A DNA stretch of 64,000 nucleotides, from positions 1 through 64,000 of the forward strand of contig NZ_JACHEP010000007.1 in assembly GCF_014201465.1 (NCBI RefSeq), given 5' to 3'. A program made the position numbers and the translations under genes. The notes beneath the pieces were generated by a model. It ran no database searches and was not told the DNA's origin. It saw nothing but the letters and a program-made list of their open reading frames with translations. The stretch's first letter is position 1; each line of letters begins with the position of its first letter. This stretch comes from Anoxybacteroides tepidamans (GTDB taxonomy: Bacteria; Bacillota; Bacilli; Bacillales; Anoxybacillaceae). Below are positions 36,901 to 47,239 of this stretch, one piece after another.

Positions 36901-37480
36901 ACGATTGGCCCCAAATGAACGCGGAATTACGCTAATTGAGTTGCTGGCGACCATTACGATTTCATCGATTATGCTTTCTGTTATTTATGGTGTTTTTATG
37001 ACTGGTCTGAACTTATATAACAAAATTGGCATTGAGGGACAGTTAAGAGACGACGCCGATTATGTCGTATCAAGAATGATGAATAAGCTTTATTCCTTTC
37101 CCTTTGACCAGATTGAATATTGTCCTAACTCTCCTAAAGGAACATGCATTACTTTAGTAAACGATAAATATGTCGGAATTGATCAATACAACAACCTTTT
37201 AGACATCAATCCTGATAAGGACTATGTGGACGAAAACGGAAATAAAATATCAACGGCAACGAAAATTGAATTGGTTGAAACAGAAACCGGGTTTTATCAA
37301 TTTAAAATTGACGATGAAATTTTAAGTACGCAAGCTAATTTTAAAGGTTCAACAATTACATTTCAATGCTCGAAAGAACAAAACGGAAATTGCGTGAGCG
37401 CAATGATTAATATCGATTTAACTGTACAGCATCCAAGGACGAATAAAACGCTTCACCTAGCGAGCAAATTCGGATGGTGA
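36884..37480 (+). CDS. Minor pilin, PilW/PilJ-like
   Basis: A 198-residue prepilin: NERG|ITLIELLATITISSIMLSV with Glu at mature position 5. It carries two Cys pairs (YCPNSPKGTC and CSKEQNGNC). GTG at 36884 overlaps the previous gene by 17 bases and follows AAAGGGGG. Likely a minor pilin of the initiation complex. Confidence 0.8.
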   Translation: MKTFVKRLAPNERGITLIELLATITISSIMLSVIYGVFMTGLNLYNKIGIEGQLRDDADYVVSRMMNKLYSFPFDQIEYCPNSPKGTCITLVNDKYVGIDQYNNLLDINPDKDYVDENGNKISTATKIELVETETGFYQFKIDDEILSTQANFKGSTITFQCSKEQNGNCVSAMINIDLTVQHPRTNKTLHLASKFGW

Positions 37481-39444
37481 TGAAATTGATGAAAAATGAA
37501 AAAGGCGTAAGTTTAATAACCGTATTATTAATAACGCTTATATTTATGACTATCGGACTTGCGATCATCTCTGCTTCGATTAATGGTACATTGCGGACGG
37601 AAATTAGAGAAACGGATATTGATGTCACTTACCAAGCGAACAATATTATGGAAGAAATAGTAGCGGACCTTAAGCTGGCGATGCAGAAAAAAGACCCGCT
37701 GAATCCTAATCAACCTTTACCTGCTAGCTACTATCTTCCATTATCAAAAACCGGCGGGACGGTTGATGCAAACTTTGACCCGACATTAACGAGACTGCTG
37801 AATGAAAAAATTATTCCTAAGTACAGCACTTATGTTGAGTCGCTACAAATTAAAGATATAAGCACTGAAAAACCTTATTATATCAATAAACAACTTCATT
37901 TTACCCGCGTGTTGGAAATCAAAGTAACCGTAAAAGACGCTCATCAAGCAACGATTAAGCGAACAATGAAGCGAAATGTAATTCTTTCTCCGACACCAAG
38001 CTTTTTGCAATATGCCGTTGGCTCTCAGCAGGAGCTTGAAATCAACGGTTCGCCAAACATTCTCGGAAATGTATTCGCTAACGATTTAAAAATCTCGCAA
38101 AATGCAAAGTTTTATACAACCAATAACGTTTTAATGGAAATTCCAACGCCGTTTCCATCGATATTCGGAGACGTTTATTCCGAAGGGAAAGATGTGCAAA
38201 CATCGTTAAGCGAAAACAATTTTTATAAACAAAAGATGCCGTTGTTTAAAAACGATAGTCATTTCATTGATGTAAATTTCAATGAAACGTTTAATAAACA
38301 GGCAGATAAATTATTGTATAATATCACGGGAGAAAACATAAGATACAGCAACGGAAACTTTATTGCTAGTTTTGAAAACTATGCAAATAATCTAATCGCT
38401 AATAGCAGCGGAATTTCTATTTTCTTTCCTCGTGATGATGAAGAAACGAGCATTGAGCTATCCAGTTTAGCGAGTGACGAAGAAATAGTTTTGCAATCGA
38501 ATAATAATGAAACCATCCTTTTAACTAACACAGACAATACAATGCGCACAAAACCGCTAAAAATAAGAGGAGATGTTAGTTTAAGCAACATCTCCAGACT
38601 GGAATTGCCTGATTTAATTGTCCAAGGCGATTTGACGATTACGAATTATGGAGATTTGCAAATTGGTAATCTATTTGTAACAGGAAATGTAACGATTTCC
38701 AATTTTATAAGAAACAATGCGAAAGGAATGCTGCAATATAATACAGTGGTCGGCGGAAATTTGGAAGTTGTCAGCGACACCGATTTCCAAATAAACGGAA
38801 ACGTCTTTATTAACGGAAACACGAAACTTGTGACAAGAGATTCTTCTTTTACAATCCGCGGCTACGTGATGGGAAATGGAGATTTTTATGTGCTTGGAAA
38901 CGATGATTTAAATAAAAATGAAGATGACAATTTTATCTTTGACTCTGTTGTTTATGTAATGGGACAATCGTTTATCTCAAGCGCCAACATTTTAGGTGCA
39001 GATAACAATGATAAACAGCTTGTCTTGTTATCAAATGGAAATTTGACGATAACGCGCATCAATGAATTCAGAAATTTTTCCACCATGAACGAACCTGCTA
39101 ATTTTAACGGTGAAGTAACGGATACGGCAATCAAACCGTTACATGCGTTTTTCTACACGCATCAAAATGCGGAACTGTATGGTGTCGGTTCGTTATTTTA
39201 TATCGATGGAGGTCTCTTCGCTAGAGAACATCTAGTTATTAATGCGATTAGAGGGGAAATTACCAATCATTCCGAACAAAGTTTAATGAATATGGCTAAC
39301 GACTCAACACAACCAACATTGCAGACGAACAAACTTTCTCGCTTTAACGTGAAGTACGATAAAAAAGTATTGTTAAGACGCATCGACGATTTGCCGCTTG
39401 TCGATGAATTGCAAGTCATTCCAGACGCGATTGAATTACAATAA
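37474..39444 (+). CDS. Large prepilin-like protein with repetitive beta-rich domain (PilX/GspK position)
   Basis: A 656-residue protein with a type III signal (KNEKG|VSLITVLLITLIFMTIGLA) lacking the usual Glu5, as in GspK/PilX tip subunits. Residues about 180-560 contain many short strands with N and G turns (GDLTITNYGDLQIGNLFVTG, GNVTISNF, GNLEVVSDTDFQINGNVFING), a pattern like bactofilin or beta-helix polymers. It overlaps the previous gene. The exact start is uncertain among ATG at 37474, 37480 and 37489. It is far longer than ordinary minor pilins, which suggests an extended adhesive or capping tip. Confidence 0.75.
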   Translation: MVMKLMKNEKGVSLITVLLITLIFMTIGLAIISASINGTLRTEIRETDIDVTYQANNIMEEIVADLKLAMQKKDPLNPNQPLPASYYLPLSKTGGTVDANFDPTLTRLLNEKIIPKYSTYVESLQIKDISTEKPYYINKQLHFTRVLEIKVTVKDAHQATIKRTMKRNVILSPTPSFLQYAVGSQQELEINGSPNILGNVFANDLKISQNAKFYTTNNVLMEIPTPFPSIFGDVYSEGKDVQTSLSENNFYKQKMPLFKNDSHFIDVNFNETFNKQADKLLYNITGENIRYSNGNFIASFENYANNLIANSSGISIFFPRDDEETSIELSSLASDEEIVLQSNNNETILLTNTDNTMRTKPLKIRGDVSLSNISRLELPDLIVQGDLTITNYGDLQIGNLFVTGNVTISNFIRNNAKGMLQYNTVVGGNLEVVSDTDFQINGNVFINGNTKLVTRDSSFTIRGYVMGNGDFYVLGNDDLNKNEDDNFIFDSVVYVMGQSFISSANILGADNNDKQLVLLSNGNLTITRINEFRNFSTMNEPANFNGEVTDTAIKPLHAFFYTHQNAELYGVGSLFYIDGGLFAREHLVINAIRGEITNHSEQSLMNMANDSTQPTLQTNKLSRFNVKYDKKVLLRRIDDLPLVDELQVIPDAIELQ

Positions 39445-39480
39445 AGCCGCAAAGGATGTAGCCCCTTGCGGCTTTATTTA
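39442..39480. terminator. Bidirectional terminator between pilin and VWA genes
   Basis: TAAAGCCGCAA (39442-39452) and TTGCGGCTTTA (39466-39476) form a perfect stem overlapping the stop codon of the 656-aa gene. T-rich flanks lie on both strands, and the VWA gene ends at 39481, so it can serve both convergent genes. Confidence 0.85.
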
Positions 39481-42400
39481 TTACCATCTTCCTTTCGGTA
39501 TTTCAGAATCTCCTCCGTTGTTTCCTCCGCCTGAACCGTTACCAGATTTCGTAACAATAATCACGATGGAATCTTTAATTTCTTGACCATTTTTTGTTTT
39601 TTCTTCTGCAATGGCGGTTACAGTCGAATAGCCGTAATTCCTTGCAGTCAAATACCACTGCCCGTTCTCGTTCGTTATTTCGACATATTGCGGTGCAGAA
39701 GACAATACAGACTCTAGCTGTTTGTTCGTTGCGTTGGAAGGATTAAACTCCAATAATGATGCAACAGGTATTTTTTCACCAAGCGTTATGCTTAAAGTTC
39801 GCTGTTTAAAGCGGATGCTCTCTAACGGTACCGTCGGGTCAACGACAGTGATATTCGCTCTTGCCGAAACACCGCTTTCATCTTGCGCTTCCACATAAAT
39901 TGTAACATTTCCTAGTGACAGCGCAGTTACAATGCCATTTTCCACTGATGCAACAGATGGATTGCTTGATGACCATCGGACATTTTTATTCGTCGCATCA
40001 GAAGGTAAAACCGTTGCCTGAAGCGTCTGTACTTCGTTTACATTCATTTCACTTTTGTATGGTCCTAATTCGATTTTGGTGACGAGCTTGTTAAATGTTA
40101 CGGCAACAGTTGCAATACCGTCTCCTTTCGTAAAACCTCCTTTTGATCTGACGGAAATAACAGAATATCCATCAAACGTAATCGGAATTTCGTATGGAGC
40201 GCTTAGCGGTTTCCAGCTTGCGTCTTGTTTCTCATTGTCGATTTTATACTCATACGATACCTCTTCTCCCGCTACTAAGCCTACTACACGCACTTTTACC
40301 GGTTCTGTTACAGTTGCTCCGTTTGTGACTTCCCGCCCGTCGTTCGTAAAAATTTTTAGCTGCGGCGTTAAATTTAACTCCACCACTTGACCATCTTTAT
40401 ACGTAACAACAATGATGAGATCACCGCTATTTGGCTTAAACATTAGCGATTGAATCGGCAACATAAGCAACCCGTAATCGTTCGGATGCTTCGTTGTCGC
40501 AAGCAAGTTCGTCGTCGCGGCAAGCGTCTGCCATTTCGAAACAAGTCCGCGGCTGTCTCCTTCATAATACATGTCCGGGAACTCTAACAACCTTACTTTC
40601 ATGCTGATCGACTGTGAGGCAACCGGCAATGTGGAAGTGCGCGCACCGTATTTGCTGTCTGTAAACGAAACGGTCGCTTGCGGCAGCTGCACCCCTTCCA
40701 GCGCCCAATTTGCTTGCAGTTTTAAACTTGCTGTAAGCGTCGTGCTATTTAATTTCGTATAATCAATCGTTGTATTCGGAAAAGCAATTTCCGCATAAGT
40801 GACGCCGTTATTGCTATAAACCGTAACGTTTGCGGAAGGAACAACCGTCACCCCGTCCGGAAGCGGCTGAATAAGCTTAATGTTGCTTAAATTGCCCGTC
40901 ACACCGTTGCCAACATATCCGACAGGCGTTAATGAGTATTGGGCAATAAATTGGTTCGAATCCCCGTTGCTATTTCCGTATTTGATCAAATCACTAATAT
41001 TTCTGGAAACGCCTTGCAAAGTTACACTGCCTGTAAACGACGGCGGCACTTCATCTTTCACCACTACCGTCACCGTTTTCGTCACCGTCGGCTGCAACGC
41101 GCCGTATACGTCCCGATAAGACATTTCTGCACTTAACGTATACGTTCCTTTCGCTTTAAACAAAACAGGAATCGAAATATTGACAGGCGGCGGGGCCGGT
41201 TGTCCGACTTTATAGCTAATATTAAACGTGACGTATGCATTTTCTTTCGCCTCATCAAGCCAGACGTTCTCATTTTCAACCACTTGTACGTTTCCATTGA
41301 ACGATTGCAACGGAATTTTTACCGTGCCGCTTAACACCGGATCTGTCGCCAACTTCGAAAATTGCTGGAAAATTTCCGTTAAATTTTGCGTCGTTCCTTG
41401 TTTAGCAAGTCCCCCCGTCATTGCCGATAACTGACTTAAATAATCCATATCAACATCATAATTGTCGCCAAAGCCAATCGAATAAAGCGTGATATTATTC
41501 ATACCGAGATTTTTGGCGACGTTTAGTCCGTAATTTCGAATTTTTGTATTAACAGCGCTATATGAAAAAGTAAGACCGCTTCTTCCTACATACAAACCGT
41601 TAGCATAATCATAGCCGCTTCCGTATAAAACCCGTTCATATCCGTTGTTATCAATAAAACGCATCGCCGTTGTTATACCATCATTATAAAGCTCATAGCG
41701 GAGCGAAATATTGCCGGTAATGATTTTCCCTGTATACCGGTAATTTTTTACTTCTTTATATGTCATTTGCTCAACAACGTTCGCAAATGTCGGCACCCCG
41801 TCTGTTAAAAAGATAATATATTTTTTTCGCGTCGGATCGTTAAAAAGCGATTGCGCTGTTTGCAACGCCTGCGTATAGTTCGTTCCTCCACCAGCAACAA
41901 GGCTATTCGACGTTTGTAAAATTTTATCTAAATGCTGCGCAACGTCATATGTTCCGGTTGGAAACGGCACGACCTTATTGTATTGAACGTCGCTTGAAAA
42001 AGGAATAAGGGCAAAACGGTCGCTCGGATTCACATTCGCTTTAAAATAGCTGACTGCTGAACTAAGCGCTTGCTTGGCGCTTTGAAACTTCATCGGATTT
42101 GTCCCTAACTCATCCATCGACCCCGAAACGTCAAATACAAACACGACATCAATCGGCGGACGTACAACGCTGTCGATTCTTCCTTGAGGAATTAACGTAA
42201 CATCGAGCCGTCCTTGCGCATCTCCGTTTGCTGGCTTGGCATACTCGCTTTGGGATGCGGATAAAGTAAAATCTAAATAAGCGTTCCTAGGTTGATATTC
42301 ATAGGCGGTATCCGGAAACGAAAAGTAGTAATCTTCTTTGCCATTTCCTAACGTCCGATACGCATCAACGACGATTTGGTATGTTGAATTGCCGTTTCCT

Positions 42401-42723
42401 TGTGGCCATTTGTTTGTCATATCAAGCGAAAACGTATATTTTTTCTCGCCATTTTGCTCCGCCGGCACTTGTATGGCGTTTGTCCGGTAACTTACTTGCG
42501 AACTGCTTCCTTTTATATTAATTTTTACGATAAAAAAGCTGATCGTATTGCCGTTACCGCTACCTTGTCCTACCGTTGTAGCCCAACCTTCGATTTTGCT
42601 TGCCGTAACGTTCGTAATCGCTCCCTCTTCTTTTGAGCTACTCCCCCATACCAATTTTTCGTTTGTAAAGAAAAGGCCGAGCATAAAAATGAAGATCCCA
42701 AATAATCGAATGACCTTTTTCAT
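39481..42723 (-). CDS. Secreted von Willebrand A and Big2 domain protein, candidate pilus tip adhesin
   Basis: A 1080-residue exported protein. The N terminus MKKVIRLFGIFIFMLGLFF is a signal peptide. The VWA domain (about 190-440) has the MIDAS motif DVSGSMDE, the Thr loop GGGTNYTQAL and FLTDGVPT. Beta-rich regions follow, then Big2-type repeats at about 900-990 (LQATVLPSDATNKNVRWSSS, VASVENGIVTALSLG). There is no sortase motif. ATG at 42723 lies behind AAAGGGGGGAG. Converging with the minor pilins, it resembles PilY1- or VWA-pilin-type tip adhesins in layout, which is inference. Confidence 0.8.
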   Translation of the reverse strand: MKKVIRLFGIFIFMLGLFFTNEKLVWGSSSKEEGAITNVTASKIEGWATTVGQGSGNGNTISFFIVKINIKGSSSQVSYRTNAIQVPAEQNGEKKYTFSLDMTNKWPQGNGNSTYQIVVDAYRTLGNGKEDYYFSFPDTAYEYQPRNAYLDFTLSASQSEYAKPANGDAQGRLDVTLIPQGRIDSVVRPPIDVVFVFDVSGSMDELGTNPMKFQSAKQALSSAVSYFKANVNPSDRFALIPFSSDVQYNKVVPFPTGTYDVAQHLDKILQTSNSLVAGGGTNYTQALQTAQSLFNDPTRKKYIIFLTDGVPTFANVVEQMTYKEVKNYRYTGKIITGNISLRYELYNDGITTAMRFIDNNGYERVLYGSGYDYANGLYVGRSGLTFSYSAVNTKIRNYGLNVAKNLGMNNITLYSIGFGDNYDVDMDYLSQLSAMTGGLAKQGTTQNLTEIFQQFSKLATDPVLSGTVKIPLQSFNGNVQVVENENVWLDEAKENAYVTFNISYKVGQPAPPPVNISIPVLFKAKGTYTLSAEMSYRDVYGALQPTVTKTVTVVVKDEVPPSFTGSVTLQGVSRNISDLIKYGNSNGDSNQFIAQYSLTPVGYVGNGVTGNLSNIKLIQPLPDGVTVVPSANVTVYSNNGVTYAEIAFPNTTIDYTKLNSTTLTASLKLQANWALEGVQLPQATVSFTDSKYGARTSTLPVASQSISMKVRLLEFPDMYYEGDSRGLVSKWQTLAATTNLLATTKHPNDYGLLMLPIQSLMFKPNSGDLIIVVTYKDGQVVELNLTPQLKIFTNDGREVTNGATVTEPVKVRVVGLVAGEEVSYEYKIDNEKQDASWKPLSAPYEIPITFDGYSVISVRSKGGFTKGDGIATVAVTFNKLVTKIELGPYKSEMNVNEVQTLQATVLPSDATNKNVRWSSSNPSVASVENGIVTALSLGNVTIYVEAQDESGVSARANITVVDPTVPLESIRFKQRTLSITLGEKIPVASLLEFNPSNATNKQLESVLSSAPQYVEITNENGQWYLTARNYGYSTVTAIAEEKTKNGQEIKDSIVIIVTKSGNGSGGGNNGGDSEIPKGRW

Positions 42724-42791
42724 TATTAGCTCCCCCCTTTCCAACACCCTATTTTCTTTATATTATATCAACAATCCGATCACAAAATATA

Positions 42792-44087
42792 TTAATTTTT
42801 CAAAAATTTCCGCACATCTGAAATGAAGTAAAGCGAGCCAGTGATTAAGAAAAGGTCGCGATCGTTCGTGCTTTTTTTAGCGTCGGTCAGCCATTGTTTC
42901 CAGTCGGTGCAGCACGTTTTATTCTGATGTTTGCACAATTGTGCGAGTTGCTCGGCTGTTGCGGCGCGCGGAAAATCGAACGATGTAAACGTTATTGTCT
43001 TCGCGATACGAGAAAGCTGCGGAATCATTTTATCAAGCGGTTTATCCGCTAATGCCGCGACAAGCAAATGAACGTCGCGATCCGGATAATGTGTTTTTAC
43101 CGTTTCCACGAGGCTTTGGACGCCCGCTTCGTTATGCGCCCCATCAATGATGATCAGCGGGTCATCGTTCATCTTTTCAAACCGTCCGAGCCACTGCGCT
43201 TTCGCTAGTCCGTTTCGTAACGCCTCTTCTTCGATGATAAACGAATAATACACTCTTAAATAATCTGCCGCCATCACCGCTAACGCCGCATTTTTTACTT
43301 GGTGCGCCCCGAACATCGAAATCGTTAAATTTGGGTAGTTCGCAAATATCGTACTGACAGAGAACCGTTCGCCATGTCCGAATGAAGCAACGTTGTTCAC
43401 GACAAAATCGTTGCCTAGCACGTACACTTTTGCTTTTACTTCTTTCGCTTTTTCTTGAATGACAGAGAGCGCTTCATCTTGCTCGACGCCGGTAATGACC
43501 GGAATACCTGCTTTAATGATTCCTGCCTTTTCAAACGCGATCGCAGAAAGCGTTTCTCCTAATATATTCATATGATCGTAGCTAACGTTTGTAATCACCG
43601 ATAAAAGCGGATAAATAACGTTCGTTGAGTCCAACCGTCCACCAAGCCCCGCTTCAATAATGACGATATCTTGCACATTCATTTTGCCAAAATAATAAAA
43701 CATCATCGCCGTAATGACTTCAAACTCCGTCGGTCCACCGAGTTCCGATTGTTCTAATTCTTCGGCTAGCGGCTGAATGACGTTCACAAGCTGCACAATT
43801 TCTTCATCGGAAATCGGCACGCCATTCACGCTAATGCGTTCATTAAACTGTTCCACATATGGGGAAGTGAATGTCCCAACGGAATATCCCGCCTCCTGTA
43901 AAATATGGCGTAAAAAGCAAACGGTCGACCCTTTGCCGTTCGTCCCTGCGACGTGAACTGCTTTTAATCGACGCTCTGGACGCCCTAGCCGCTCAAGCAT
44001 CCATTCCATTCGCTTCAAGCCTGGTTTTATCCCTAACTTTAACCGTCCGTGAATCCAGTTCACCGCTTCTGTATATGTATTCGCCAT
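42792..44087 (-). CDS. folC: Folylpolyglutamate synthase/dihydrofolate synthase
   Basis: Adds glutamate to folates. The 431-residue protein has the Mur-ligase-type ATP site AGTNGKGSTVCFLRHIL, ISDEEIVQLVNVI, and IIDGAHNEAGVQSLVETV. ATG at 44087 (MANTYTEAVNWIHGRL) follows GGGAGGAAGG. In B. subtilis comC is next; here the pilus cluster intervenes. Confidence 0.97.
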   Translation of the reverse strand: MANTYTEAVNWIHGRLKLGIKPGLKRMEWMLERLGRPERRLKAVHVAGTNGKGSTVCFLRHILQEAGYSVGTFTSPYVEQFNERISVNGVPISDEEIVQLVNVIQPLAEELEQSELGGPTEFEVITAMMFYYFGKMNVQDIVIIEAGLGGRLDSTNVIYPLLSVITNVSYDHMNILGETLSAIAFEKAGIIKAGIPVITGVEQDEALSVIQEKAKEVKAKVYVLGNDFVVNNVASFGHGERFSVSTIFANYPNLTISMFGAHQVKNAALAVMAADYLRVYYSFIIEEEALRNGLAKAQWLGRFEKMNDDPLIIIDGAHNEAGVQSLVETVKTHYPDRDVHLLVAALADKPLDKMIPQLSRIAKTITFTSFDFPRAATAEQLAQLCKHQNKTCCTDWKQWLTDAKKSTNDRDLFLITGSLYFISDVRKFLKN

Positions 44088-44110
44088 GAAAACTCCTTCC
44101 TCCCTTGTCA

Positions 44111-44148
44111 AAAATGAAGACGAACCGAAAACCGATTCGTCTTCATCA
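44111..44148 (-). terminator. valS terminator
   Basis: ATGAAGACGAATCGG and CGGTTCGTCTTCAT on the minus strand pair around TTTT and are followed by TTTTTG. It lies six bases past the valS stop, before folC. Confidence 0.85.
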
Positions 44149-44153
44149 TAAAG

Positions 44154-46796
44154 CTATTGTTTTAATTGTGCAAGACGAGCGCGCACGGTTTCACGTTTTT
44201 CCAAGTAGTCTTGTTCTTTTTTCCGCTCTTCTTCGATAACGTGCGCTGGGGCTTTCGCTAAAAAGCCTTCGTTGCTTAGTTTCTTTTGCACGCGCTCGAC
44301 TTCTTGGTCAAGCTTTTGCAACTCTTTTTCGAGGCGTTTCACTTCTTCTTCAATGTTGATTAGTCCTTCAAGCGGCAAGCTCAGTTCAGCGCCTGTGACG
44401 ACCGCGGTCATCGCTTTTTCGACCGCCGGAATCGTCGTATCGATGATTAGTTCGCTCGGGTTGCAGAAGCGCTCAATATACGCTCGGTTCGTTTCTAACG
44501 TCGCTTTGACGTGTTCGTCTTTCGCTTTAATATAAAGCGTAATCGGCTTGCTTAGCGGCGTATTTACTTCCGCACGAACGTTGCGCACCGCGCGAATAAT
44601 ATCGACCAACAACCGCATCGCTTCTGCCGCTTCCTCGTTTGAAAGCTCTGGGCGAACTTCCGGCCATTTCGCAACCGTAATCGATTCGCCCTCATGCGGC
44701 AAGTGCTGCCAAATTTCTTCCGTTACAAATGGCATAAATGGATGAAGAAGGCGCATCGTTTGGTCGAGTACGTACGCCAATACAGACCGCGTTGTCTTTT
44801 TCGCTTGCTCGTCATCTCCATATAACGGCAGTTTGGCCATCTCAATATACCAGTCGCATAAGTCGTCCCAAATAAAGTTATAAAGCGTGCGGCCTACTTC
44901 GCCAAATTCATATTTTTCCGCCAGCTTCGTGACCGTATCGATCGTTTCATTTAAACGCGTTAAAATCCAATGATCGGCAACTGATTTTTCCCCGGTGAGG
45001 TCAATTTGTTCATACGTGAGGCCGCCCATGTTCATTAACGCAAACCGCGACGCGTTCCAAATTTTATTGACGAAATTCCAAGTAGCCTCGACTTTTTCCG
45101 TGCTAAAGCGCAAATCTTGCCCCGGCGAGCTTCCTGTCGCTAAAAAGTAGCGGAGCGAATCCGCGCCGTACTGGTCGATGACATCCATCGGGTCAACGCC
45201 GTTGCCGAGCGATTTACTCATTTTCCGCCCTTGCGCATCACGCACTAAGCCGTGAATGAGTACATCTTTAAATGGACGTTTCCCCGTAAACTCGAGCGCT
45301 TGGAAAATCATGCGCGATACCCAGAAGAAAATGATATCATAGCCTGTCACAAGCACGTCTGTTGGGTAATAGCGTTTATAGTCCGCTGCTTCTTCATCTG
45401 GCCAGCCCATCGTTGAAAACGGCCAAAGCGCGGAGCTAAACCACGTATCTAAGACGTCTGGGTCTTGTTCCCAGTTTTCGATGTCTGCCGGCGGCTCGTG
45501 AGCGACGTACACTTCGCCTGTTTCTTTATGATACCACGCTGGAATGCGGTGCCCCCACCAAAGCTGCCGGGAAATGCACCAATCGCGAATATTTTCCATC
45601 CAGTGTAAATATGTTTTTTCAAAACGTTCTGGAACAAAATTCACTTTTCCTTCCGTCTTTTGCAGTTCAATCGCTGCTTCCGCTAACGGCTTCATTTTAA
45701 CAAACCATTGCGTCGAAAGATATGGCTCAACGACCGCTCCGCTCCGTTCACTATGGCCGACCGAGTGCATATGTTCTTCAATTTTGAACAATACCCCTTG
45801 TTCTTGTAAATCTTTGACGATTTGTTTGCGGCATTCGAAGCGGTCAAGTCCCTTATACTGCATCGCATTGCCGTTCATTGTACCGTCTTCGTTCATGACG
45901 AGAATACGCGGCAAGTTGTGGCGGTTTCCGATTTCAAAGTCATTCGGGTCGTGCGCCGGTGTAATTTTTACTGCCCCTGAACCAAATTCCATATCGACAT
46001 ATTCATCGCCAATAATCGGGATTTCGCGGCCTGTAATCGGTAAAATAACCGTTTTTCCAATCAAATGTTTATAGCGCTCGTCTTCCGGATGCACCGCAAC
46101 TGCAGTATCGCCAAGCATCGTTTCTGGGCGAGTCGTTGCCACTTCAATGTAGCCAGAACCATCGGCAAGCGGATAGCGCATATGGTAAAGCGCTCCTTGT
46201 ACGTCTTTGTAAATGACTTCAATATCAGAAAGCGCTGTTTTGGTGACTGGATCCCAGTTAATAATATATTCACCGCGGTAAATGAACCCTTTTTTGTAAA
46301 GCGCAACGAACACTTCACGCACTGCTTTTGACAACCCTTCATCGAGCGTAAAGCGCTCGCGCGTATAATCGAGGCCAAGCCCTAATTTCGCCCATTGTGA
46401 GCGAATATGGCCGGCGTACTCTTCTTTCCATTTCCACGTTTCCTCCACGAACTTTTCGCGGCCTAAATCGTAGCGGGAAAGCCCTTGATGGCGCAATTTT
46501 TCTTCAACTTTCGCCTGCGTGGCAATGCCGGCATGGTCCATCCCTGGAAGCCATAAGACGTCATAGCCTTGCATCCGCTTCATACGTGTAATAATATCTT
46601 GTAACGTCGTATCCCACGCATGGCCTAAATGCAGTTTTCCTGTCACGTTTGGCGGCGGAATGACGATTGTAAACGGCTGCTTTCCTTCTTCACCCGTCGC
46701 TTCAAAAAATTTGCCATCAAGCCACCACTGATAGCGGTTCGTTTCGACTGCTTTATGGTCGTATTTTGTTGACATCGTCAGTTCTTTCGTTTCCAC
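44154..46796 (-). CDS. valS: Valyl-tRNA synthetase
   Basis: Class I synthetase, 880 residues as in B. subtilis. Motifs: [16 protein letters not shown] (HIGH as HLGH), the CP1 editing domain ([17 protein letters not shown]), KMSKSLGN, and a C-terminal coiled-coil arm ([20 protein letters not shown]). GTG at 46796 follows AGGAGGG. It is controlled by a T-box leader. Confidence 0.98.
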   Translation of the reverse strand: METKELTMSTKYDHKAVETNRYQWWLDGKFFEATGEEGKQPFTIVIPPPNVTGKLHLGHAWDTTLQDIITRMKRMQGYDVLWLPGMDHAGIATQAKVEEKLRHQGLSRYDLGREKFVEETWKWKEEYAGHIRSQWAKLGLGLDYTRERFTLDEGLSKAVREVFVALYKKGFIYRGEYIINWDPVTKTALSDIEVIYKDVQGALYHMRYPLADGSGYIEVATTRPETMLGDTAVAVHPEDERYKHLIGKTVILPITGREIPIIGDEYVDMEFGSGAVKITPAHDPNDFEIGNRHNLPRILVMNEDGTMNGNAMQYKGLDRFECRKQIVKDLQEQGVLFKIEEHMHSVGHSERSGAVVEPYLSTQWFVKMKPLAEAAIELQKTEGKVNFVPERFEKTYLHWMENIRDWCISRQLWWGHRIPAWYHKETGEVYVAHEPPADIENWEQDPDVLDTWFSSALWPFSTMGWPDEEAADYKRYYPTDVLVTGYDIIFFWVSRMIFQALEFTGKRPFKDVLIHGLVRDAQGRKMSKSLGNGVDPMDVIDQYGADSLRYFLATGSSPGQDLRFSTEKVEATWNFVNKIWNASRFALMNMGGLTYEQIDLTGEKSVADHWILTRLNETIDTVTKLAEKYEFGEVGRTLYNFIWDDLCDWYIEMAKLPLYGDDEQAKKTTRSVLAYVLDQTMRLLHPFMPFVTEEIWQHLPHEGESITVAKWPEVRPELSNEEAAEAMRLLVDIIRAVRNVRAEVNTPLSKPITLYIKAKDEHVKATLETNRAYIERFCNPSELIIDTTIPAVEKAMTAVVTGAELSLPLEGLINIEEEVKRLEKELQKLDQEVERVQKKLSNEGFLAKAPAHVIEEERKKEQDYLEKRETVRARLAQLKQ

Positions 46797-46823
46797 CTTT
46801 ATCCCTCCTGTCAGTTTTACAAA

Positions 46824-47080
46824 TAAAAAACTCCTTCCATCCAAAAAAAGGACGAAAGGAGACTCTCTCGCGGTACCACCTTTTTTCTTAAGCAGAGTAT
46901 CCCCTACTTAAGCACTTCATCGCATAACGGCTTGCGGCCGGCTTCCTCTACTTAGCATCGCCGTTCAAAGAAGCAGCTCAAGGGCGACCTTCCAACGCGT
47001 ACAATCCTAGGAAATCTCGCAGCTATTGATTTCCCTCTCTGAAGGTGTTATGCGTCGTACTCTTCCCCGTCTTTGCTTTT
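46824..47080 (-). ncRNA. T-box riboswitch of valS
   Basis: The T-box sequence GGTGGTACCGCG (46869-46880) is followed by an intrinsic terminator on the minus strand: CTCCTTTCGTCC / GGATGGAAGGAG with TTTTTTATTT (46824-46862). Upstream is a long stem I region. GTC at 46986-46988, in the context GGAAGGTCGCCC, is a reasonable candidate for the valine specifier codon. Uncharged tRNA-Val should allow read-through into valS. Confidence 0.92.
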
Positions 47081-47087
47081 TACATTT

Positions 47088-47121
47088 TCATTATACATAC
47101 TACCTCATTATACATACTACC
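47088..47121 (-). promoter_or_regulatory. Tandem 17-base duplication carrying two TATAAT boxes
   Basis: Two perfect adjacent copies of TCATTATACATACTACC (47088-47104, 47105-47121) each give TATAAT on the minus strand just upstream of the T-box leader. The nearest TTGAC-like -35 (47138-47143) is 25 bases from the first -10, so which copy is used is unclear. Confidence 0.55.
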
Positions 47122-47239
47122 GAAAAAACAAACGTACCGTCAATCATCTTTTCCAAGTTTTTAATGATTTATGCATGTTGTTTATTTTTGTGACAAAAAA
47201 GACACCGCTTCATACTGTATAATAAAGGAGGGACGATAA

